Assembly (NCBI GenBank): GCA_964017235.1
Contig: OZ024931.1
Span: 103,062,221-103,126,220, forward strand
Origin: Sabellastarte sp. h YS-2021
Lineage: Eukaryota; Annelida; Polychaeta; Sabellida; Sabellidae
DNA length: 64,000 nt
Reading direction: 5' to 3'
Made by a program: the position numbers and the translations under genes. This document shows positions 57,871 through 64,000 of this stretch, in pieces; within the stretch, counting starts at the first letter, position 1, and the number at the start of each line of letters is the position of its first letter. The notes under the pieces are model-generated. The model was given only the letters and a program-made list of their open reading frames with translations. It was not told the DNA's origin and ran no database searches.

Positions 57871-58070
57871 ATTTTTATTTATTTATTTATTTATTTTTTT
57901 CACAGAATTGTACCACAATTCTACTAATACAGTTATTACTGTTAGTATAATTATTATTACTATAGTCAGGAGAGCCACTATTATTATTATTAACATTATT
58001 ATTATTACCATTATTATTTTTGTTATTATTATCGTTATTATAATTATCACTATTATTACTATCATATTCA
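57871..58070. repeat. TTTA and ATT microsatellite patch
   Basis: (TTTA)n at 57874-57896 is followed by imperfect (ATT)n to about 58066. The Ile/Val-rich frames on both strands here are low-complexity products and not proteins. Confidence 0.9.
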
Positions 58071-58964
58071 CTTCCCTTTTCTGTTCCTCTCCCGAGACAA
58101 TTTGAATTCTCAAGGACCTTTAAATCTGGCTGAATAATGACGAGCTACAATAAAATTGGGGCCTTAATAAGTAAGATAGCTATGACATTATTGGGATGCC
58201 AAACAACTTACCAAGTTAAGTATGGAATGTTAACTTTCCTCTGCTCATTCAGTCAGGTATGTGGGGGGACAACCTTACGAGGCTACTAGAATTCACAAAG
58301 GCTACAGAAATTCCTTGCATAGTATTGGATTTGCCATATAAAAACTTCGGAATTTTTGTCAATGACAGCCTTTTGACACTGCTATGCCTTTCATAATTGC
58401 CTTACATTCCACCCAGCAACTTGGGTTGAGTTAAGTTAAAATATTTTGGTGCTTGAACACCTTGGTGTTATACAGTACTATTAAAACTAATTCTAACATA
58501 AACTAAAAATGTATACAACATTAGTAAATACAAGTTTGGGATGCTTCTGGTTCATCTTTAATTTTGTGTGTGATTTTCTGGGAATCTTAGCATGCCAATG
58601 CAAATTTCTACATTCCTGACATTGCTGTTACAATTATTAGGGATTCGAATAGGAATGCTCTGAGGGGTGGGTATGTCAATGTCACTCCCCCTTCTATTTA
58701 CAGGGCATACCAGGACTGATGAATAACATTCCTGGGATAGTTTGTGTGGGGTTAACTATTTCTAGACTATTACCAAGGAATTTGTCAAGACAGTAAGAGG
58801 TCACTGAAATTGATCAATTTATCAGCTTAATTCACCAGGGAATTTGCGGTTGCATTCCAAACATCATTGCATTTACTTAGAAGTGTCCTTTCTAATCTCA
58901 GGGGGGAGAAACAGGTTAAAGCAAAAATGCCAAACCCCTTTATTCAATCATAGTGGAACATTTA
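58071..58964. other. Noncoding 3' region of the env-bearing element
   Basis: No frame. On the minus strand AATAAA lies about 20 bp past the env stop (58947-58942 region), and AAATAGAAGGGGGAG followed by TGACATTGAC lies near 58700-58680. The latter resembles a polypurine tract next to an LTR start. The hexamer GGAATG or its complement occurs repeatedly. Confidence 0.4.
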
Positions 58965-61592
58965 CTACATAGTGGCCTCACATTGCTGATCAGTGACTGG
59001 ATCACTAATTGGATCCACTCTTTCCTGTGGTGTACTGTCAATTTCTATCAGGGGGTTTATTTCCTCTCTCATTACTGTTACACACTTTAGAGGGCTGATC
59101 AAAATAACACTCAAAATGGGATGGTTATTTTTAATTTTACTATATTTGTAATAATCCCAAATGCCAAGCGTGATTTCTGTTGGCAAGGAAATTTGTTGTC
59201 CAGTAATCTTAGATGTAAGTATTAACGAATTCCAGTCTATTTGCAAATGTGGGAATCCAGCAATTACATGGTTAGCAGGCCGGGGGTTTGAATAGAGTAT
59301 ATCGGTAATTGGCGAAGGGATGTCAAGAATAGTCTTTGTTAATGATTGCTGGAGATCAGTGATTACTATTTGTACTAGAGTTCTCTGTGTTTCTAGCAAT
59401 TTAGAGATGTTTTTGTTCCTAGCAGAAACCCTTCCTAGCATGTACAAAGTGCATTTGAGTATTTGATAAAGGGTCAAAAATATGGCACATATTGTTAGCA
59501 AGCCCATAATGTACATATCTTCGTCCCCCTCATCTGAGAGGTGACCTTCTTGAGCTGCAGTTCTAGGAATTCCTGTACTGAGGGCTAGAATCTCTGGTAT
59601 GCGACGATGGAATGTTCTCTCAATAGTCAACAGTCGTCCCCTTAACCTGAGGTTTAATACTAGACTGCTCATTACAGCCAAGGCCAGGATGGCAGTGGCG
59701 ATGAGATAAAAATTGTCTAATTTACCAGGAGGGGAGAGGGGCTCGGGTAATTCACTTAACCAGGCATCCAAAGGATCTAGGAATAGAGTACGGTTTTCTT
59801 TGACTGCTGAGAGAGTATTTTGAAAGTCCAGAGCAAGATGTTGGTTCTGTAGGGTCAAGGTTCTTTTTATCCACGAGCTTTTGGAAAATTTAATATCAGG
59901 TAACTCAAACCTCAAAGACAATACATTCCTAAGAAATGAACTGTTTGCATCCATTAATAATTTTGGGTCCACTACTTTGAGATAAGTAAGTGCGGCCATA
60001 TAATTAGGAACTAGTTCAAAGGTACTAGTTAAATTATTTGAACATGCCTGAATACTGGGAGCTATATAGAGAGAATGCCCCTTGATAGAGCAGTCACACT
60101 GGCGCCTAACAATACAATTTGCACATCCCTGTATGACCTGTGGTGGCTGTCTAGCACAACTCTTTATCCATCTAAAGTCATTAGTGCTAATAAAAACTCT
60201 CTCATGGTCCAAATCAATTACATGGGTTTCGGTACTGGAAATATTTGGGTAGAGGGCAACCTTACATTTACTTTGGATGCCATTCTTATCCTTGAAATAT
60301 ATGGCACTTGCACATGTGATTTCATCCCTGCTGTGTAAGTTTAAGGAGACCTCACACCGCCTAAGAGTAACACCCTTGCAATTTTCAAAGGTGATTTGAT
60401 CTAGTTCAGTAAAGAATTTTTTATCTTGACCGATCCCCAAATAATCTGGCAACCCTGTCACTTCAGTAAAAGGCTTGTCCCCCTTTTCCTTAGCAAGACT
60501 TACTGGGACACTCCTTACTCTAAATACTTCAAACAGGACAGAACTAGTACTCAAAGGGATCTTAATTTTGATAAATAAATGATTCTCAGTTGTAGTATAT
60601 GTAACTATTCCTGGCATTTGATAGTAACTTGCTGGTTGTTTGTACACCACCTGATAATTTGGTTGGTTTTGTTGTAAATAGTCAGATATATTCCCAATTA
60701 TTTCCAGTAGTTGCTGTGGAGGGACAATCTGTACTGGTACATATCCACGCAGTAAGACATCACATCCGGATATGAACTTTTCCAGCTCCGAAGTAACTAA
60801 AAGCATTGTGTTTATCTCCCTGGAATTTATCCCATGCATAATTGCCATAACCTGTCCCAATAGTTCTATGTGGGCTTTGACATCATCAAGAACATCTGTC
60901 AGTGAATCCTTGAAGTCCTTTAACCCCTGGAAGGTTTGATTTATCAGAATACGGTTGGAATTTATTCCTTCTTGAATCATTTTAAAGTTCTTATTTGAAG
61001 ACACTTGCAAAGAAGAAAGTTCAGCAGCAAACCTTTTGAATCCTTTAAAACTCTCTGGATTTTCTTCCAGAGCTAATATGTGTTTCTTCAATTGTTCAAT
61101 ATCTCCCGAAGTTGCAGTGCCAAACAAACTTTTAGAAATACTTCCTATGAAGTCAAAAGGTGATCTGGCTACTCGACCTTTTAAATTCCCTTTTCCCAGG
61201 AATTTGTCCAGCCTCCCCGGCTGCAATAAACTGTACATTGATACCATCTTCTGATCGATACCCCTGGCCAGGAGGTTTCTTATATCATTGTATGTATCAA
61301 AAACTGGAGAATACATCTCACAAAGTCCGGACATAAAGTTTTGTTGTTCTACCCTCCAATTTCTTTGACAGAAAGGAGTTTGTACCTTGAGCTCTTCTAC
61401 TTCTGGGAACTTTACAACAACAGTGTGACTCCATGAAGATGCAAAATTTTCAACACTGGTTACTCTCTGGAAGACAACTCCCATGTCTTCTCTAACAATA
61501 ACATCTTCATCACACCACACTTCACTCAGTGTGAGTGAAGCAAACAGCAGAGTAGCCACCAAAATCGGCAACCTGTGGTCTCCCATTCTCAT
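58965..61592 (-). CDS. env: Envelope fusion glycoprotein (baculovirus-F / errantivirus-Env type)
   Basis: An intact 875-codon frame. The ATG at 61592-61590 is chosen; the codon before it is GTG. A hydrophobic signal peptide spans about residues 8-28. A furin-type site RVAR lies at about 140-143 and is followed at once by SPFDFIGSISKSLFG, the conserved start of the F1 subunit in baculovirus F and insect errantivirus Env proteins. F2 has two Cys. F1 has heptad-rich helices, then a Cys-rich region (about 415-520) including a CANCIVRRQCDC cluster. In this family the protein is cleaved, sits in the membrane and drives low-pH fusion; function here is inferred. Unusually, two membrane segments are predicted (about 628-650 and 694-719), with about 155 residues after the second. 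It follows pol by 81 bp on the same strand and probably is made from a spliced RNA. Confidence 0.85.
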   Translation of the reverse strand: MRMGDHRLPILVATLLFASLTLSEVWCDEDVIVREDMGVVFQRVTSVENFASSWSHTVVVKFPEVEELKVQTPFCQRNWRVEQQNFMSGLCEMYSPVFDTYNDIRNLLARGIDQKMVSMYSLLQPGRLDKFLGKGNLKGRVARSPFDFIGSISKSLFGTATSGDIEQLKKHILALEENPESFKGFKRFAAELSSLQVSSNKNFKMIQEGINSNRILINQTFQGLKDFKDSLTDVLDDVKAHIELLGQVMAIMHGINSREINTMLLVTSELEKFISGCDVLLRGYVPVQIVPPQQLLEIIGNISDYLQQNQPNYQVVYKQPASYYQMPGIVTYTTTENHLFIKIKIPLSTSSVLFEVFRVRSVPVSLAKEKGDKPFTEVTGLPDYLGIGQDKKFFTELDQITFENCKGVTLRRCEVSLNLHSRDEITCASAIYFKDKNGIQSKCKVALYPNISSTETHVIDLDHERVFISTNDFRWIKSCARQPPQVIQGCANCIVRRQCDCSIKGHSLYIAPSIQACSNNLTSTFELVPNYMAALTYLKVVDPKLLMDANSSFLRNVLSLRFELPDIKFSKSSWIKRTLTLQNQHLALDFQNTLSAVKENRTLFLDPLDAWLSELPEPLSPPGKLDNFYLIATAILALAVMSSLVLNLRLRGRLLTIERTFHRRIPEILALSTGIPRTAAQEGHLSDEGDEDMYIMGLLTICAIFLTLYQILKCTLYMLGRVSARNKNISKLLETQRTLVQIVITDLQQSLTKTILDIPSPITDILYSNPRPANHVIAGFPHLQIDWNSLILTSKITGQQISLPTEITLGIWDYYKYSKIKNNHPILSVILISPLKCVTVMREEINPLIEIDSTPQERVDPISDPVTDQQCEATM

Positions 61593-61620
61593 CACCTTTC
61601 TCTCCAGCTTGTCTTGTGCA

Positions 61621-61645
61621 CTGCAAATACAAGGAAACTATCTTA
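61621..61645 (-). promoter_or_regulatory. Candidate 3' splice site for env messenger RNA
   Basis: On the minus strand GTTTCCTTGTATTTGCAG ends at 61621, 28 nucleotides before the env ATG, with no ATG in between. A pyrimidine-rich tract plus CAG just after the pol stop is where errantiviruses and retroviruses splice to express Env. The donor would lie upstream, outside the window. Confidence 0.55.
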
Positions 61646-61676
61646 GTGCTGGTGTAATAAGTAGTGTTTTAGTACT

Positions 61677-64000
61677 TTACTGAGGCTTGGAGCCACTAAC
61701 AGGTACATTATGGGTGGCAATGTATTCCTTGGCAATGTGGTTCAGATTGTCATAGCGCCCATATGTTCGGGCTTCTGGAGGGAAACCCTTCCAATCTATC
61801 AGATACTCTAATTCACCATTCTTATTATAGCGCCCCTTGATTATGCGATTCACCTCATACTCTTTTTCACCATCTGATTCTGATTCACTATCATTTTCAT
61901 TGTAATTAATTGTCCTTAGTCCCTGCTCTTTCAAGCGTTTTGATCGTCTGAGGTTCCCTGTTTGGTCCTTAGATGGTTCTGAAAGTCCCATGCTTGTCTG
62001 TCCCCTGCCATCAACAGGGCTCCCTTCTGATGAAGATTCCATCTCAACTTGACCTTCAGCCTCAGCCTGGCTGGCCTCTTGAGCTGGATCTTTGGGCGGT
62101 CCAGGTTGGCCATTTGCGGTTTCCTCCACTTCTTGGGATGGTTGTGTATCCAGGATATGTGCTTCGACATCTACTATATCTTCTTCCAAGTCATCCTGCT
62201 CCAGGTCACTTAAATTATCGTCATCATCATGCCCTGCCCCTAGTGCTTCTTCCAGTTCTTCATCAATAGGTGGTTTGACATCCCTAGACACATATGGCTT
62301 CAACCTATCCACATGTACCATGTTTTTCAATGGCTTCAAGTTATAAGCTCTAACCAGCTTATAGTTCTTTTCATGTACACGATGAGTGATTATAAAGGGT
62401 CCATCATACTTCCTGTGGAATTTCTTAATTTCTCCCACCTTACGGGAGGGAAAGTAGACCCAAACTCTTTGTCCTACTTCATACTCAACTGGATGAATTT
62501 TCTTGTCATACTGTATCTTCATTTTCTCTTTATGATGCCTCATATTATCCTGGGCTATTTCATGGGCGATAGTTAGTCCCTGGACGAGTTGTTTGATGAA
62601 GGTCTTGTCATCTGGGTTTGGGAAGTCTATCACGCTGGGCAGGGTTGTTGAGATGGGACTATATGGTTCCCTTCCAAACATCAGATAGAAAGGCTGATAA
62701 TGGGTTGTATCAGTGCAAACTGTTGTGTTGTGCGAGTAACAGGTAACTTTCACGAAGGTATCCCAATGTCGGTCCTTAGCATCCACAAGAGTAGTCAACT
62801 GCTTCACTAAGGTGTGGTTGAATCGTTCAACTGCCCCATCCGTTTGTGGATGGTATGGAGAGGTTACCAGCCTACTTGTGCCAACTAGTTGGGCTGCCTC
62901 GTTGACTACTCGAGACACCACATTACTTCCCATATCGGAGATTAATTTCTTTGGCGCTGAGAAACGGAATACTATCTCATCCACAAAGATCCTGGCAATA
63001 ACATGTGCTTTAGTTTCATGGATAGGGAAAGCTTCCACCCACTTTGTGGCATAATCAAGAAACACCAATATATACTTTGAACCAGAATAGGTCTCTTTTA
63101 GAGGTCCTAAAATATCCATTGCCCAACATTCACCTGGACGGAAACATGGAAGTGGTTGAAGGCCAGAACGAAATGGCTTCGTTGGCTTCTTTGTTGCATT
63201 GCACAGGTGACAGGATTGAATCCAGTTTATCACATCTCTCATCATGCCTCTCCAAAAATAAGAGAGTTTTAGGGTATGGTATGTTTTCCGTATTCCATAA
63301 TGTCCTGCAGAAACATCTCCATGGGATGATGTTAACACATCAAAGACAAGACTCCGTGGTATCAGCATTTGCAGTACCAGCCTTCCATCTGTTCCCAGCC
63401 CATCAGGGTACCAGATATGGTACAACACACCCTCAATGATTTCATAATTCTGGCTGGTTATAGCTAGTCTACGGGCCTCCCTACTGTTAGATGGTAAAAT
63501 ATTCTCTTCAAGATACTGGAATATTGAATTAATATATGGATCGGCTAACTGTAATTTCCTCAATTCAGATGCTGTTAGGTCAGGCTTCACATCTCCTGGA
63601 GCCTTTGGGCGGTTTACCCATGGGTTCTTGGTCTTTGCCGACATAGGTTCAGCTTCAGCCATCGGTTGTTCTATTGGCTGATTTTCCTTGGGTATCTCTT
63701 GTACATCCAAAATGTCATCATTTCCAAGATCATCACTTTGCTTCTGTCTCATGTTTGTGAAGAGTAGGGTTTCTTGTTGTATTGGCCTGTCTAAAGTACC
63801 GCGTATTTCTTGCTCCTCTGTGTACAGGTTATCTGTTTGGCAAGACTCTCCCTGGTTACTGGATTCATCATTGTCCCACAGTGGAGGGAGGATAACTTCC
63901 TCTATAACCTCAAGATCTCGTTCCAGTCTAGGCAAGGCAAATTTCTGACGACTCAGTCCATCCACATTACTTAGTTTCTTCCCTGATCTGTGCTCAATTG
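61677..64000 (-). CDS. pol: Ty3/gypsy Pol, C-terminal part: RNase H end, integrase, chromodomain (runs off window)
   Basis: The frame is open to the window edge. The first residues are an RNase H ending (IEHRSGKKLSNVDGLSRQ). A linker of about 130 residues is Glu/Asp- and Pro-rich. The integrase follows: an HHCC zinc module (SSHGDVSAGHYGIRKTYHTL with SCHLCN), the catalytic triad in WAMDILGPL, LISDMGSNVVSR and GAVERFNHTL, then a GPF/Y module (KYDGPFIITHRVHEKNYKL). After an acidic linker comes a chromodomain near the C-terminus (EYEVNRIIKGRYNKNG, LEYLIDWKGFPPEARTYGRY). Integrase inserts the DNA copy; the chromodomain may steer it to modified chromatin. In the usual aromatic cage the W of TWEP is replaced by a Tyr context. 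No stop or shift is seen over 2.3 kb. Gag, protease and RT lie beyond 64000. Confidence 0.92.
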   Translation of the reverse strand, partial: IEHRSGKKLSNVDGLSRQKFALPRLERDLEVIEEVILPPLWDNDESSNQGESCQTDNLYTEEQEIRGTLDRPIQQETLLFTNMRQKQSDDLGNDDILDVQEIPKENQPIEQPMAEAEPMSAKTKNPWVNRPKAPGDVKPDLTASELRKLQLADPYINSIFQYLEENILPSNSREARRLAITSQNYEIIEGVLYHIWYPDGLGTDGRLVLQMLIPRSLVFDVLTSSHGDVSAGHYGIRKTYHTLKLSYFWRGMMRDVINWIQSCHLCNATKKPTKPFRSGLQPLPCFRPGECWAMDILGPLKETYSGSKYILVFLDYATKWVEAFPIHETKAHVIARIFVDEIVFRFSAPKKLISDMGSNVVSRVVNEAAQLVGTSRLVTSPYHPQTDGAVERFNHTLVKQLTTLVDAKDRHWDTFVKVTCYSHNTTVCTDTTHYQPFYLMFGREPYSPISTTLPSVIDFPNPDDKTFIKQLVQGLTIAHEIAQDNMRHHKEKMKIQYDKKIHPVEYEVGQRVWVYFPSRKVGEIKKFHRKYDGPFIITHRVHEKNYKLVRAYNLKPLKNMVHVDRLKPYVSRDVKPPIDEELEEALGAGHDDDDNLSDLEQDDLEEDIVDVEAHILDTQPSQEVEETANGQPGPPKDPAQEASQAEAEGQVEMESSSEGSPVDGRGQTSMGLSEPSKDQTGNLRRSKRLKEQGLRTINYNENDSESESDGEKEYEVNRIIKGRYNKNGELEYLIDWKGFPPEARTYGRYDNLNHIAKEYIATHNVPVSGSKPQ

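Larger units (their letters stand above)
58965..64000 (-). mobile_element. Env-bearing chromodomain Ty3/gypsy element (endogenous retrovirus-like), partial
   Basis: Pol and env are colinear on the minus strand, both open, 81 bp apart, with a splice acceptor between them. The combination of a C-terminal chromodomain on integrase with an F-type env makes this an errantivirus-like or independent env-acquiring Metaviridae lineage. The 5' LTR, primer site, gag, protease and RT lie to the right of the window. Intact frames suggest that it is much younger than the other elements here. Confidence 0.85.

Noticed and set aside
57883-58113. Ile/Val-rich frames on both strands
   Set aside because: Products of TTTA/ATT microsatellite sequence.
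60075-61254. Plus-strand frames of 72-87 codons inside env
   Set aside because: Antisense shadows of the intact minus-strand env frame.
61931-63439. Plus- and minus-strand frames inside pol
   Set aside because: Shadows of the intact pol frame in other phases.
1-64000. CRISPR arrays, bacterial operons, rRNA or canonical tRNA genes
   Set aside because: No spacer-repeat arrays, no compact operon structure, and only SINE-type tRNA-like promoter boxes were seen. The sequence is eukaryotic in character.

Overview
This is an AT-rich, intron-era metazoan window with no complete host gene that I can recognise. It is crowded with transposable elements and tandem repeats. The mixture (DIRS tyrosine-recombinase retrotransposons, PIF/Harbinger with a MADF-type partner gene, L2/CR1-like and L1-like LINEs, a Penelope-like piece, tRNA-derived SINEs, an env-bearing Ty3/gypsy element, and 146-147 bp tandem arrays) fits an invertebrate. 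A mollusc, possibly a bivalve, is my best guess, but this is an inference from repeat style and not from a marker gene.

Layout. 0-7.5 kb is repeat-rich noncoding DNA. It holds a 146-bp tandem repeat, an inverted-orientation patch of the same 147-bp satellite that forms the big array further on, a LINE scrap, and a run of five terminal-inverted-repeat elements. 8-11.7 kb is a decayed PIF/Harbinger element: a transposase pseudogene on + and a MADF-type DNA-binding protein pseudogene on -, tail to tail. 12-20.5 kb is mostly unassigned DNA with coding scraps: an unknown minus-strand remnant, one candidate membrane-protein exon, a gag zinc knuckle, a DIRS fragment on + and a Tigger/pogo-like scrap. 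20.9-25.7 kb is a long DIRS element on -, with gag, RT, RNase H and tyrosine recombinase all recognisable but frameshifted. 27-35.3 kb holds a SINE, a 1.0-kb Harbinger-type MITE with TTA flanks, a 5'-truncated LINE, a GIY-YIG/Penelope-like piece, more MADF pseudogene copies and a LINE zinc-finger tail. 35-46 kb is sparse: tandem duplications, two hairpins, another DIRS gag, two SINEs, one candidate host exon and a LINE tail. 46.37-49.2 kb is a satellite of about 19 copies with a 147-bp unit. 51-53 kb has a gypsy gag remnant and a 155-bp tandem repeat. 55.4-64 kb, all on the minus strand, is a better preserved Ty3/gypsy-type endogenous retroelement. Its pol (RNase H tail, integrase, chromodomain) runs off the right edge of the window. 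Pol is followed by an intact env reading frame of the baculovirus-F/errantivirus type and probably by a 3' LTR.

How it works together. Only the right-end element looks potentially intact within the window. Its pol and env are separate frames with a good splice acceptor between them, the arrangement expected for a spliced env message. Everything else is fossil: frameshifts, in-frame stops and truncations are the rule. The most unusual noncoding signal is the 147-bp satellite. Every unit carries a face-to-face pair of nuclear-receptor-type extended half-sites, and a second, apparently different 146-bp array also carries such half-sites.

Calls rest on reading translations and repeats by eye. 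No database search or alignment was run, so family names for decayed fragments are provisional.
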